Assembly: GCA_038087035.1 (NCBI GenBank)
Contig: CP051187.1
Location: forward strand, 1,612,001-1,676,000
DNA length: 64,000 nt
DNA from: Gloeotrichia echinulata CP02
Lineage (GTDB): Bacteria > Cyanobacteriota > Cyanobacteriia > Cyanobacteriales > Nostocaceae
Reading direction: 5' to 3'
The notes beneath the pieces are model-generated. The model was not told the origin of the DNA. It worked only from the letters and a program-made list of their open reading frames with translations, and made no database searches. The translations under genes and the position numbers were made by a program. This document shows, piece by piece, positions 35,463 through 45,023 of this stretch. Positions within the stretch are counted from its first letter, which is position 1. Every line of letters begins with the position of its first letter.

Positions 35463-36800
35463 TCAGTATTCAGGTTGGGTGATCGGAATGTCAAGGACAA
35501 ACTCTGCGCCTTGTCCTGGAGATGAGGAACAGGTGATCTGTCCACGATGTTTTTGTACCACAATCTGATAGCTAATCGATAATCCGAGTCCACTACCTTT
35601 GCCGACAGATTTTGTGGTAAAAAATGGGTCAAATAAACGTGAGCGCAATGATTCATCTATACCATGGCCATTGTCAGCGATCGCAATCTTCACCATATTC
35701 GACTTTGTTACCTCCGTGCGAATGTGAATTTGCGCGGGTTTCATTTGTAGTTTGTCATAAGTCATTTCTCCTTGTTCTTCTACTAATGAGCATTCACTAC
35801 TAACCACTGACTGATCTAAGGCATCAATTGCATTATTTAATATATGCATAAATACTTGGTTAAGTTCACTAGCGTAACAGTTAACTAAGGGCAAATTGCC
35901 ATACTCTTTGACGACAATAATAGCAGACCGATCTTTTGTTTCCCTCAGTCGATGCTGTAACATTAACAAAGTGCTATCTATGCCTTCATGGATATTTACC
36001 TGCTTGATCAGAGCTTCGTCATGTCTAGAGAAGTTTTGCAGCGCCAGCACAATTTCTCGAATGCGATCAGCGCCTCTAAACATAGCACCCATCAAGTTTT
36101 GCAGGTCGTTGATCACAAAATTTAGGTCTATATCCTGAACTAATTTTTGAATCTTGGGAGTAGGTTCTGGATATTCTTGTTGATAAGTTTCAATCATATT
36201 TACTAAGTCTTGCATATATTCACCAGCATATTGAAGATTGCCATAGATAAAACTGATGGGGTTATTAACTTCATGGGCAATCCCAGCCACCAATTGTCCC
36301 AGCGCTACCATTTTTTCATTCTGAATCTGTTGGACTTGAGCAGCTTTTAAATGATCTAAAGCCTCTTGCAATAAAAAGTTTTTTTCTTGGAGTTTAGTTT
36401 GCAGTAAACGCAAATTAATCTGATTTTCAATTCTTAAGACAACTTCTGCCCCATGAAAAGGTTTAGTAATATAATCAGCCCCACCAACGTCAAATGCTTT
36501 TACTTTATCTAAAACGTCATCTAAAGCGCTAATGAAAATCACTGGGACTTGGCAAGTTTTATCATCTGCTTTCAGTTCCTGACAAACTTGATAACCATCC
36601 ATTCCTGGCATATTGATATCAAGTAAAATCACATCTGGCAAAACAATTTGACAAGCAGTGAGTGCCATTTTACCGTTTAAAGCCTTGCGGACTTCAAAAC
36701 CTTGTCCTGTCAACATTATCGATAAAAGGCGCAAGTTATCTGGGGTATCATCAACCACCAGGATATTTCCTTTACAAGGATTAGTTTTAGTAAAAGACAT
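35463..36800 (-). CDS. Receiver-first sensor histidine kinase
   Basis: The protein receives a phosphate at its own N-terminal REC domain and carries a kinase module, a common cyanobacterial arrangement. Of 445 residues, REC spans ~12-130 (phosphoacceptor Asp in VILLDINMPGMDGY, KPFHGAE). Next come a coiled-coil (~130-165) and a HisKA-like segment with the His in AGIAHEVNNPISFIYGN. HATPase follows from ~315: N box VFMHILNNAIDALD, G1 IADNGHGID, G2 GKGSGLGLSI. No membrane segment. It lies 509 bases downstream of the GGDEF-EAL gene on the same strand and shares its REC type, so duplication is likely. Confidence 0.9.
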   Translation of the reverse strand: MSFTKTNPCKGNILVVDDTPDNLRLLSIMLTGQGFEVRKALNGKMALTACQIVLPDVILLDINMPGMDGYQVCQELKADDKTCQVPVIFISALDDVLDKVKAFDVGGADYITKPFHGAEVVLRIENQINLRLLQTKLQEKNFLLQEALDHLKAAQVQQIQNEKMVALGQLVAGIAHEVNNPISFIYGNLQYAGEYMQDLVNMIETYQQEYPEPTPKIQKLVQDIDLNFVINDLQNLMGAMFRGADRIREIVLALQNFSRHDEALIKQVNIHEGIDSTLLMLQHRLRETKDRSAIIVVKEYGNLPLVNCYASELNQVFMHILNNAIDALDQSVVSSECSLVEEQGEMTYDKLQMKPAQIHIRTEVTKSNMVKIAIADNGHGIDESLRSRLFDPFFTTKSVGKGSGLGLSISYQIVVQKHRGQITCSSSPGQGAEFVLDIPITQPEY

Positions 36801-37079
36801 TATGTTTACCCCAAGAGATAAATAATTTCCAATGAATAAAAATATTTGTTACAAGTAGTCATCATCAACTGCGTACACCAATAACGGAGCATAAAGGGAC
36901 TGGGGAGTTTTTACTCATAACTTGTGCTTTCACATTCAGCAATTTTTCAAGTCAGTCAATCATGGGAAAATTCCACAACCAAACATGAATTTTTCTTGGA
37001 CTAGTCCCCAGACCCTAGTCCCTATTGTCAAGCCAGGTCGGCGCAAATAGAGCGTACTATAGAGGTCTGTCATTTGTGA

Positions 37080-37160
37080 GCCAGTGCGGTCTTGGGGAGC
37101 CACTTTACTTGGTATTCATTGGTGAAGCAAGTGGCGTGGTTTCCCCAATCAGCGACTGGC
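37080..37160. repeat. 81-bp nested palindrome
   Basis: The outer arms GCCAGTGCGGTCTTGGGGA and TCCCCAATCAGCGACTGGC enclose CCACTT and AAGTGG arms. It lies in the gap between two kinase genes (36801-37309); I recall similar GCCAGT...ACTGGC elements as dispersed repeats in Nostocales. The remaining gap has no gene. Confidence 0.6.
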
Positions 37161-37309
37161 TTTCCCGTTAGGTCATTTGACATTTGTCATAAGACATTGG
37201 TAAAGGTTTCAGCCTGATTTACATTTATTTATTCTCACCGACTTACTTATTCCCATGCGGAAGTAACATGGATGATACTTACTTTATTGTCACTTAATTA
37301 AATTTAACA

Positions 37310-39145
37310 CTACCAGTGAGAATCTATAGTCAGTAAGTTCAGAGCCAATTGTGGTTCCAAGGCTTTAGCAAACAGATGTCCTTGAGCGAAATCACAGTTT
37401 AAACTTCTCAGTTGGTCTAACTGTTCTTTCGTTTCGACGCCTTCAGCGATTACTCGCATTCCCATTGAGTTAGCAATGCTAATAATTGCTGGTACTAATC
37501 CCATATGATTTTGGTTTTCCTGCATCCGGTGGACGAAAGATTTATCAATTTTGAGTGCATTTAGAGGAAAGCTATGCAGGTAACTTAAAGAAGAATAACC
37601 TGTGCCAAAGTCATCCATAATTAACTTAATGTTTCGTTGTTGTAATTGCTTAATAATTGTTTTGATTACATGGCTATTTTCCATAATGACACTTTCTGTA
37701 ATTTCCAGTTCTAAGTTGGCTGGATTTATTTGAGTTTCCTCAATAATATGGTCAATTATTGCTATTAAGTTAGGCTGATAAAATAATCTAGCACTCAAAT
37801 TAACGCTGATTGTTAGGGTTTCTGGTATTGCTGGATCATGTTGCCACAGACGTAGTTGTTTGCAAGCTGAGTGCAATACCCAAGAGTTGATGGCATGAAT
37901 CAAACCTGTTTCTTCTGCCACAGGAATAAAATCCACAGGATAAATGAGACCACGACTCGGATGTTGCCAACGTACCAGCGCTTCAAATCCAGCAATTCTG
38001 CCTGTGGTCAGAGAAACCATTGGCTGATAATAAACGAGGAATTCTTGCCGTGTAATCGCCCGTCGCAGGTCGTTTTCTAGCTCCAAAAGCTGAATAGCTT
38101 CCTGATACATGGCGGGAACAAAAACGTGATAGCTGGCTTTCCCTTGGGCTTTAGCACGATACATAGCCGTGTCAGCATCCCGCAGTAAATACTCTGGACG
38201 ATCATAATCTCGATTACCCCAAACAATACCAATACTGGCATTCATAAATACATCGTATCTTGATAATTTAAAAGCGAGTGATAACTGTTGTAAAATGCGC
38301 TCTGCTACTTCAATAACTGCACTAATATCTGGCAGATTTTCTAGAAGAATTCCAAACTCGTCACCACCCAATCGAGCTAAAGTATCAACTGGCGTTAGAG
38401 AGGCTTCGAGGCGGCGGGCGATAGCTATTAGCAATTCATCTCCAACCAGATGACCAAGAGAATCATTGACAACTTTGAACCGATCACAGTCCAAATAAAG
38501 TAATGCAAACTGATAATTTGATCGTTGGTGAGCATTGTTGAGAGCTTTTGCTAGTCGCTGGATAAACAAAACTCGGTTTGGTAATCCAGTCAGGGAATCA
38601 TGTAAAGCTATTTCCAGCAGTTGACCCTGTAATTGTTCGCGAGATCTAACTTCCCGCTGTAGTTTTTTGAGAGTCTTTTCTAGCTCCTCAGTCCGTCGTT
38701 TTACCCTTTGTTCGAGTTCGACGTTTAGCTTGATGATTTCTAATTGTGCCCCCCTCAATGCTAGTTGATTTTGGATGCGTACTAACACTTCTGCTAAATC
38801 AAAAGGTTTGGTGATATAATCCACCCCCCCTACTCTAAAGGCTTTCACCTTGTCAAAAACATCATTTAATGCGCTAATAAAAATCACAGGAATATCCGCA
38901 GTTAGCTTCCAAGCCTTAAAGCGCTGGCACACTTCATAGCCATCGACCTCTGGCATCATAATGTCAAGCAAAATCAGATCAGGTAGTATTGTTTCACAAG
39001 CAGTCAAAGCCATCTGCCAGTTTAAAGCTTTGCGAACATTAAATCCTTCTTTTGTCAACAGCGAGGATAAAACCCGCAGGTTATCTGCCATATCATCAAT
39101 GATCAAAATATCTTTTTTATTAGGGTTTAATCGGTCGTAATTCAT
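37310..39145 (-). CDS. Response regulator with GGDEF and EAL domains
   Basis: This makes or breaks c-di-GMP under phosphorylation control. Of 611 residues, REC covers ~10-130 (LILLDIMMPEVDGYEV, KPFDLAEV), a coiled-coil linker ~130-175, GGDEF ~180-340 (ARLGGDEFGILLE, intact active-site loop) and EAL ~355-600 (IAGFEALVRWQHP, ELEITESVIM, MDDFGTGYSSLSYL, IAEGVET). Both catalytic motifs are present, so it may be bifunctional. Its ATG overlaps the stop of the upstream hybrid kinase (ATGA at 39142-39145), implying translational coupling and a shared phosphorelay. Confidence 0.93.
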   Translation of the reverse strand: MNYDRLNPNKKDILIIDDMADNLRVLSSLLTKEGFNVRKALNWQMALTACETILPDLILLDIMMPEVDGYEVCQRFKAWKLTADIPVIFISALNDVFDKVKAFRVGGVDYITKPFDLAEVLVRIQNQLALRGAQLEIIKLNVELEQRVKRRTEELEKTLKKLQREVRSREQLQGQLLEIALHDSLTGLPNRVLFIQRLAKALNNAHQRSNYQFALLYLDCDRFKVVNDSLGHLVGDELLIAIARRLEASLTPVDTLARLGGDEFGILLENLPDISAVIEVAERILQQLSLAFKLSRYDVFMNASIGIVWGNRDYDRPEYLLRDADTAMYRAKAQGKASYHVFVPAMYQEAIQLLELENDLRRAITRQEFLVYYQPMVSLTTGRIAGFEALVRWQHPSRGLIYPVDFIPVAEETGLIHAINSWVLHSACKQLRLWQHDPAIPETLTISVNLSARLFYQPNLIAIIDHIIEETQINPANLELEITESVIMENSHVIKTIIKQLQQRNIKLIMDDFGTGYSSLSYLHSFPLNALKIDKSFVHRMQENQNHMGLVPAIISIANSMGMRVIAEGVETKEQLDQLRSLNCDFAQGHLFAKALEPQLALNLLTIDSHW

Positions 39146-42100
39146 TCTGCATTTGTACTAGTCAATTCCATAATTTTCTCAAACTGATAGTTATTTGCTA
39201 AATCTCTCAAAACTCCAAAAAGTTGAGCTTTATCTGGTGGAATTTGCTGCAACAGATCTAAAATCATGTCATCGCTACAGCTCGCTGCGGCATGACGTAT
39301 ATGTTGTAGCCATTCAGACGGCATCTGCGATAAATACCGCAGGAGGTCAGCTTGGCTAGGCAATGTCTGTGTTTCTTGACAAACAGTTAGCGTATTTGCC
39401 ATTTTGACTTCGCTGATATATTTTACACCGAGATGTTCCCTGACTTTTTCCAGTAATACCTCCTCCGTGAATGGCTTGCGAATAAAATCATCGCAACCGG
39501 TGGACAAAATTTTCTGCCGTTCTTCCTCAAAAGCGCTGGCAGTTAGGGCAATAATGATGGTGTGATGATGCTGATTTGGGCATTCGGCATTATTTGGTTG
39601 AGCTACTTCTCTAGCTTTAATCACTCTGATAGCTTGGTAGCCATTCATCACAGGCATCCGCATATCCATAAAAATCAGATGTGGTTCCCATTCCATCCAT
39701 TGAGCGATCGCTTCTTGACCATTAGTAGCTTCTCGCACGATAAAGCCAATAGATGTTAGTAGTTTAACCAGCAGTAAGCGACTATCTCTAGCGTCGTCAA
39801 CCACCAACACACGGTATTCTCCTTGATCTGGTGCTAAACCAATCACTTGAGATTGATTCTGGGTATTCTGAATTTCGCTCCATGAGGCTTCTTGGATTTG
39901 AATATCAAAGGCAAATCTACTTCCTACGCCTTGGGTACTGGAAACGGTAATATTTCCGCCCATCAGTTGTACATATTTACGGCTAATAGCTAAACCCAGT
40001 CCTGTGCCCTGTTGGGATTTTCTGCCAGTTTCAGTTTGTGCAAAGGCTTCAAATAGTAAGTTAATTTCCTCGGGAGCAATCCCAGGGCCTGTGTCAATTA
40101 CCTCGAACAAGAGATGGGGGGAGGAGGAGTGAGGAGGAGATGAGGAGGATGTTGAATGTTTCAGTACAAACTCATCTCCCCCAGTCTCCAGCGATGCACT
40201 GAGCTTGCCGAAGTGTCCCCAGCGATGCACTGAGCTTGCCGAAGTGTCCCCAGCGATGCACTGAGCTTGCCGAAGTGTCCCCATTCCCACTTTGAGAATA
40301 ACACTACCAGCCTGAGTAAATTTAATGGCATTTCCTAATAAATTGAGTAAGACTTGACGCAGCTTATTCTCATCTGTTTGTACATATTGGGGAAGACCAG
40401 GAGCATATTCAAATACCAGTTGTAAATTCTTGGAAACAGCACGAAATTGTAACATTTCCTCCAGGTTTTTCAACAGATGAATTAAGTCAAAGCTGTTCAT
40501 ATGCAACGTGGTTTTACCAGCTTCTATTTTAGACATTTCGAGAATGTCATTGATTAAAGAAAGCAAATGCTCACCAGCACGATTGATGATTGCCAAATTT
40601 TCTTGATGTTCAGAAGATAAAGTATTGTCATGGCTCATAACTTGGGTGAAACCAAGAATGGCGTTGAGTGGAGTACGCAATTCATGACTCATATTAGCCA
40701 GAAATTCGCTTTTAGCTCGATTAGCCCGCTCGGCAACTTTTTTTCCCCTAGCTGCAATTGCTTGGGATTCAATCAGTTCTTGTTGAGTGCTTTGAAATTT
40801 GTGAATAACCTTGAGAAGATCATGAGTACGTTTTTTGACTTGCGATTCTAATACTCGATTGTATTCTGCTAATAACTTTTCTGCTTGTTTGCGTTGGGTG
40901 ATGTCAGAAAAAGTAGCGATAGCAAAGGCAATATTACCCAAGTCATCATAAATTGGCATTGCGAAAATTTCCAGGGGAATAATCTTATCTAAACGACGAA
41001 TTTCCAAATCATCAACCCTAATGTTTTCTCCTTGCAATGCTCTGAATATTGGCAAGCGATCGCTGCGATAGAGTTCCTCGGTTCCAGCTAGATAAATTTG
41101 ATAAATTTCTGCCAATTCTTCAGCGGTAGCCTCAGCTACTACCCCTTGACCAAGAATCTGCTTGGCAACGTGATTAAGATAATAAGGATTACCGGTTGCA
41201 TTGGTAATAAATACACCCACTGGTATAGCTTCTAAAAATTGATTCAGCCGATTCTGACTTTCAAATAGCGCCTCATTCAAAGTTTTCATTTCAGTATGCT
41301 GTGCTTCTAAAGCCGAAAAATATTCTTGTAGTTGCGTTGCCATACTATTAAATGACTTAGCTAATTCCCCCAGTTCATCGCAACGCTTAATCTCTACTAT
41401 CTGGTCCCATTTACCCACAGTAATTTTTTTGGCTGATGCGTTTAATTGCAGAATTGGCTTGATCACCCAGCGAGCAGTTAAAATTCCTAATTCTGTAGCT
41501 ACTAAAAAGGCAACTATACACAGCATAATCGTTGTGTTGTTGTTGGCGTTAATTTGTTTCATAAAGTCGCCTTCAGAAATCACCACAACGATCAGCCAAT
41601 CCAGACCACGGTCATCTCTCCAATTATTAACCTGTACAAAATAACGCCCTTCTGTGGTGGTAAAACTGAGATTTTGCCTACCAACAATGAACCCAAGACT
41701 ACCAAAATGCTTGAGTAAATATTGGGTTGTTTGTCGGATTACAACATCTTGACTTTCTGAAGCCAATACACGTTTTACCTGACCTCGAATGACATTGTAA
41801 GCAGGCTGATTAGTTGAAGCAGCCACTATTAGTCCAGAGCGTTCTAAAATAAAGGTTTTTCCCGACTCACCAACTTTTAATTGTCTCAAAAAATGACCAA
41901 TATGTGATAAAATTAAATCTATACCTATAACTCCTCGAAGATTTTTTTCAGCGTCGTACACCGGATAGCTACTGGAAATTGATAAAACTGGTTGATCCTC
42001 CCATTGGTAAATTTGACTCCACACGGGTTTACCTGCTTTGGTTGCATCTACATACCAAGCCTCTTGTTGTAACAGTGGGAAGCCACCTTTTACTGCCAGT

Positions 42101-42606
42101 AACTTGCTACGATTTCCCTGGCTATCCGTACTATAGGTCAATAGTTTTCCTAGACCAGTTTTTTTGGAAGTTTCTTGGATGACCAGATTACCATTATCCA
42201 AACGTTCTACGCCTATAAATTCCCCTTGGGTATTGGCAAAGTTAATGTAACCAATATTAAAAACCTGCATTTGTTTCCAGAAGTAATGCCCTGTCGTTTC
42301 CAAATCAGAAAGGTTTAACAAACCTAAATTAATTGCATCTATATTAATTTGATTAATTTGTTTAGGAGTTGTTAAATAGTCATCAAGGTGTTGCTCGATG
42401 TGATTGCAGATTTCATTCTCTAACTGAGTTACAAGCTCTTGTACCGCTTTCTGTGCATTTTGAAACGAAAGATAGCCCACAAGCCCTATTGATCCACAAA
42501 TTTGTAAGACAAAGGGCACAATTAAAACATTTTTTAGGGCTATCTTGGCATAAACTTTCTCAACTAAGCTGTTGAGATATTTGACTGGTTGAGGTTTGGA
42601 TAACAT
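39142..42606 (-). CDS. Hybrid sensor histidine kinase (Cache-HAMP-PAS-HisKA-HATPase-REC)
   Basis: A membrane sensor of 1154 residues. TM1 is near 25-48 (VLIVPFVLQICGSIGLVGYL). A periplasmic Cache sensor spans ~50-345 (VRGVIGIDLILSHIG-like core, YFVQVNNWRDDRGLDWLIVV), followed by TM2 (MLCIVAFLVATELGILTARW), HAMP and PAS (FLEAIPVGVFITNATGNP). HisKA has its His in MSHELRTPLNAILGF. HATPase (LLNLLGNAIKFTQAG, VIDTGPGIAPEE, GTGLGLAISRKY) and REC (LIFMDMRMPVMNGYQAI, IRKPFTEE) follow, with a ~90-residue C-terminal helical tail. Between N box and G1 box a 31-residue stretch comes from three 31-bp repeats. Promoter of a two-gene unit with the GGDEF-EAL gene. Confidence 0.92.
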   Translation of the reverse strand: MLSKPQPVKYLNSLVEKVYAKIALKNVLIVPFVLQICGSIGLVGYLSFQNAQKAVQELVTQLENEICNHIEQHLDDYLTTPKQINQINIDAINLGLLNLSDLETTGHYFWKQMQVFNIGYINFANTQGEFIGVERLDNGNLVIQETSKKTGLGKLLTYSTDSQGNRSKLLAVKGGFPLLQQEAWYVDATKAGKPVWSQIYQWEDQPVLSISSSYPVYDAEKNLRGVIGIDLILSHIGHFLRQLKVGESGKTFILERSGLIVAASTNQPAYNVIRGQVKRVLASESQDVVIRQTTQYLLKHFGSLGFIVGRQNLSFTTTEGRYFVQVNNWRDDRGLDWLIVVVISEGDFMKQINANNNTTIMLCIVAFLVATELGILTARWVIKPILQLNASAKKITVGKWDQIVEIKRCDELGELAKSFNSMATQLQEYFSALEAQHTEMKTLNEALFESQNRLNQFLEAIPVGVFITNATGNPYYLNHVAKQILGQGVVAEATAEELAEIYQIYLAGTEELYRSDRLPIFRALQGENIRVDDLEIRRLDKIIPLEIFAMPIYDDLGNIAFAIATFSDITQRKQAEKLLAEYNRVLESQVKKRTHDLLKVIHKFQSTQQELIESQAIAARGKKVAERANRAKSEFLANMSHELRTPLNAILGFTQVMSHDNTLSSEHQENLAIINRAGEHLLSLINDILEMSKIEAGKTTLHMNSFDLIHLLKNLEEMLQFRAVSKNLQLVFEYAPGLPQYVQTDENKLRQVLLNLLGNAIKFTQAGSVILKVGMGTLRQAQCIAGDTSASSVHRWGHFGKLSASLETGGDEFVLKHSTSSSSPPHSSSPHLLFEVIDTGPGIAPEEINLLFEAFAQTETGRKSQQGTGLGLAISRKYVQLMGGNITVSSTQGVGSRFAFDIQIQEASWSEIQNTQNQSQVIGLAPDQGEYRVLVVDDARDSRLLLVKLLTSIGFIVREATNGQEAIAQWMEWEPHLIFMDMRMPVMNGYQAIRVIKAREVAQPNNAECPNQHHHTIIIALTASAFEEERQKILSTGCDDFIRKPFTEEVLLEKVREHLGVKYISEVKMANTLTVCQETQTLPSQADLLRYLSQMPSEWLQHIRHAAASCSDDMILDLLQQIPPDKAQLFGVLRDLANNYQFEKIMELTSTNAE
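40190..40282. repeat. 3 x 31-bp tandem repeat inside the hybrid kinase gene
   Basis: AGCGATGCACTGAGCTTGCC plus GAAGTGTCCCC begins at 40190, 40221 and 40252. Total 93 bp equals 31 codons, so the frame is kept, while each copy is translated in a different frame (LRQAQCIAG, SASSVHRWG, FGKLSASLE). Confidence 0.93.
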
Positions 42607-42833
42607 TGTTTTTTGATGTCCTCCCCAGTTCTAAACAAGGGATTCTGTCCAGATAATAAGCTACACATTTTATAAAAGTTACTACTACCTTTTTGAAAAA
42701 GCCCAAAGATATGCATCACTTTTTTTGCATAAAAAGCCAGCCATGCTTTGGTGCTTCTACTTGCTTGATTGAGTTCCTCCCCCACTTAATCTTCAAGCTT
42801 GGTTATAACACCTTTATTTGCTCAGAATGAAAC

Positions 42834-42917
42834 GGAACAGGGAACAGAACACAAGGAACAAGGAACAGGGAACAGGACACAAGGAACACGTAACAGGGAA
42901 CAGGGAACAGGGAACTC
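42834..42917. repeat. Short tandem repeat (GGAACA)-based
   Basis: Heptamer-like GGAACAG/GGAACAA units with ACACAA interruptions fill the middle of the 42607-43021 gap. The rest of the gap, upstream of the hybrid kinase, shows no supported promoter. Confidence 0.82.
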
Positions 42918-43021
42918 TTAAAACTAAGCCACCCAGAAGCAATGGCTCCCCTTTGTGGGTGCCCTGCTTTTCCCTATTGTTTATTGACTTTCATTTTTGA
43001 TTTTAAGATAAGTTCGGCTAA

Positions 43022-43807
43022 TCAGGTAAATATTTCGATTTTGTTGCCGATTTGTAAAATTTTCCCCGCTACCGATGCGGGTAATCGTGTATTCACACTC
43101 AATCTGTAAAAATGATGAAAACGGGATAAAGCTACCCAATCTGGTAAGTTAGCTTCCCGCTGTTGTACAAATATTTTTTGAAAGTTTGGGTAAGCTGCAC
43201 CTGAGTCAGGATCGCGTGTGGGGACTACACAACGCTGACAGGGATTAATGCCAAAAAAGTCCACATCTCCTACTCGGAATAAAATTGTACCATCACTTTC
43301 GCTACTAAATAACCTATCTTCCCAAAATGGTGGTACACCGTCAATCTCAAGATTGGCACGTATCCGACGGCGCATTTCAACAACACTCATACCAGGGAAC
43401 CAGGAAGCCACTTCTGTCAAAGTTGCTGTACTAATCACAGTCGGACCGGGTGATTTTGTATCATCGGGAAAGCCCGTCAGAGAATTTTGCACTAATCTGA
43501 CAGCAAAGCCAAAAAAATCACTCAAAGTTGCTTCTAGCGCTACAGGTTTCTCATCTAGATGAAAAACTTGTGGTGAGTCTGTGTTGGGAACTTGTAGGGA
43601 CAGCGTTCTATTTAAGATGGAAAATTGTGCCCGTAGTAAATGAATTTTGGCATGGCGTTTACCATTGACAAACTTACCTTGTTCGTCAACAATTGCAAAC
43701 CCACGGTCATAGTCTAGTGCGCCACTGGCGAGAACTTTGACGCTCTCAACTTCCACACCATCGAGGGACTTAATCGGGTAGAGTAAAATTTTGGCTAGGT
43801 ACGGCAT
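43022..43807 (-). CDS. MOSC-domain protein
   Basis: MOSC proteins bind sulfurated molybdenum cofactor or act in metal-sulfur and N-hydroxylated substrate reduction. The 261-residue protein has the MOSC_N beta-barrel (~1-115; MPYLAKILLYPIKSLDGVEV, LDYDRGFAIVDEQG). The MOSC domain (~120-260) has RRRIRANLEIDG, PFWEDRLF and GINPCQRCVVPTRDPDSG with the conserved Cys pair. Length typical. ATG at 43807. Substrate not predictable. The gene is alone between repeats. Confidence 0.88.
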   Translation of the reverse strand: MPYLAKILLYPIKSLDGVEVESVKVLASGALDYDRGFAIVDEQGKFVNGKRHAKIHLLRAQFSILNRTLSLQVPNTDSPQVFHLDEKPVALEATLSDFFGFAVRLVQNSLTGFPDDTKSPGPTVISTATLTEVASWFPGMSVVEMRRRIRANLEIDGVPPFWEDRLFSSESDGTILFRVGDVDFFGINPCQRCVVPTRDPDSGAAYPNFQKIFVQQREANLPDWVALSRFHHFYRLSVNTRLPASVAGKILQIGNKIEIFT

Positions 43808-43895
43808 GACAACTTACGCAACTGGCACATATATCTTCTATTATGCGAGTCAAGTATCAAGTGTCTAGACTCAAAAGTCCGGGTTTTTTCGACTC

Positions 43896-43956
43896 TTGAC
43901 TTTTGACTCTAGACAACCTCTACGAAAAAAAAATATGACACGCAGCTTTAGTCCTA
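43896..43956. repeat. Uninterrupted copy of a ~60-bp repeat (empty site)
   Basis: TTGACTTTTGACTCTAGACA, ACCTCTACGAAAAAAAA, ATATGACACGCAG. The same sequence at 50411-50580 (TTGACTTTTGGCTCTCGATA, ACCTCTAG, then AAAAAATATGACATGCAAC) is split by the 112-bp element at 50437-50548. Confidence 0.72.
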
Positions 43957-44013
43957 TTTTTTTACTCATTACTCAGCACTCAGGGAGAGACCACTTTTTC
44001 AAATAAAAATTAA

Positions 44014-44655
44014 CTATGGATATAGTGGTGATTTATCGATTCCGCCAATGTTATTGAGCGGCCAAAAACGAACTACGGCACGACCGATGATATTTTGCTT
44101 GGGTACAACACCCCAGCAGCGGCTGTCATAGCTACTATTACGGTTATCACCTAGCACTAAGTATGAGTTGGTAGGTATAGTCTGGGGTTTAGCCAAAAAT
44201 GGCGGTTGTTGTCCAGAAGTGCAAACATCAATTACTGTGCGCTGCTTTGAGCCAAGATACTTTTCTTCTTGGAGAGGTTTGCTGTTAATGTAAACTTTTC
44301 CTTCCCTCAGTTCTACTTTGTCTCCAGGTAAGCCAATGACCCGTTTAATAAAAGCATCGTGGTATTGTTCTTTTTGTAGTTCAGCCGTGGGGGAAAAAAC
44401 TACAATATCTCCCCGCTCCGGTTGAGAAAATTTATACTTTAATTTATCAACAATGATCTTGTCTGCCTCCCACTGATTTGGGGTACCGTGCAGAGTGGGT
44501 TCCATTGAGCCGGAAGGAATCCAGCGAGCTTCCGCCACAAAGGTACGAATTCCCAAGGCTAGAACGATACTTAAGACAACGGTTCTACCTAGCTCTGCAA
44601 TCCAGGAATTATCAGGTTGTTGACTAGAATTGTTATCAGACACTTGATTTTGCAT
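44014..44655 (-). CDS. lepB: Signal peptidase I
   Basis: The enzyme cleaves signal peptides of Sec- and Tat-exported proteins at the membrane. The 213-residue protein has a single N-terminal membrane anchor (TVVLSIVLALGIRTFVAEA, ~25-45). The catalytic Ser is in RWIPSGSMEPTLHG and the Lys in FIKRVIGLPGDKVEL, with the distal box YLVLGDNRNSSYDSRCWGVV. Length matches cyanobacterial LepB. ATG at 44655. Monocistronic; two paralogues are common in this group. Confidence 0.93.
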   Translation of the reverse strand: MQNQVSDNNSSQQPDNSWIAELGRTVVLSIVLALGIRTFVAEARWIPSGSMEPTLHGTPNQWEADKIIVDKLKYKFSQPERGDIVVFSPTAELQKEQYHDAFIKRVIGLPGDKVELREGKVYINSKPLQEEKYLGSKQRTVIDVCTSGQQPPFLAKPQTIPTNSYLVLGDNRNSSYDSRCWGVVPKQNIIGRAVVRFWPLNNIGGIDKSPLYP

Positions 44656-44781
44656 GAAATTACGGAAGTAAAGAAAATAATCAGGTAATTAACTCGCCCA
44701 AGGAGACTGTTTTTTTATCTTAACGGGAGAACTTAGATTTCCTGGTTATATTGGCATCTTGACAGGGTTATCAATAAAAAC

Positions 44782-44904
44782 AGGACTTACGCGGCGAGGC
44801 TATTCGTGGATATCGGGCATAGGGTATAGGGCATAGGGTCCCTATGACCCATGCCCCATGCCCAACCCAAACCCTTGATGTTTCGTTGCTCATGCATAAG
44901 TCCT
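44782..44904. mobile_element. ~123-bp inverted-repeat element (AGGACTTACGC...GCATAAGTCCT)
   Basis: The ends AGGACTTACGC (44782) and GCATAAGTCCT (to 44904) pair with one mismatch. Inside is a GGGCATAGGG/CCCATGCCC-type low-complexity palindrome. A left-end half copy with the same following text (GGCTATTCGTGGA) starts at 46379. It fills most of the gap upstream of pyrC. Confidence 0.62.
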
Positions 44905-45023
44905 AAAAAATAAACTTTTTTTAACCTGTAGCAGAAATTGACTACCAAGAGTGCAACCAAGTTTATCCTAAAAGGATAGTTATCGGTTATGTCTAGCTCT
45001 GGTGTTTTCACACTGTTAACCCC

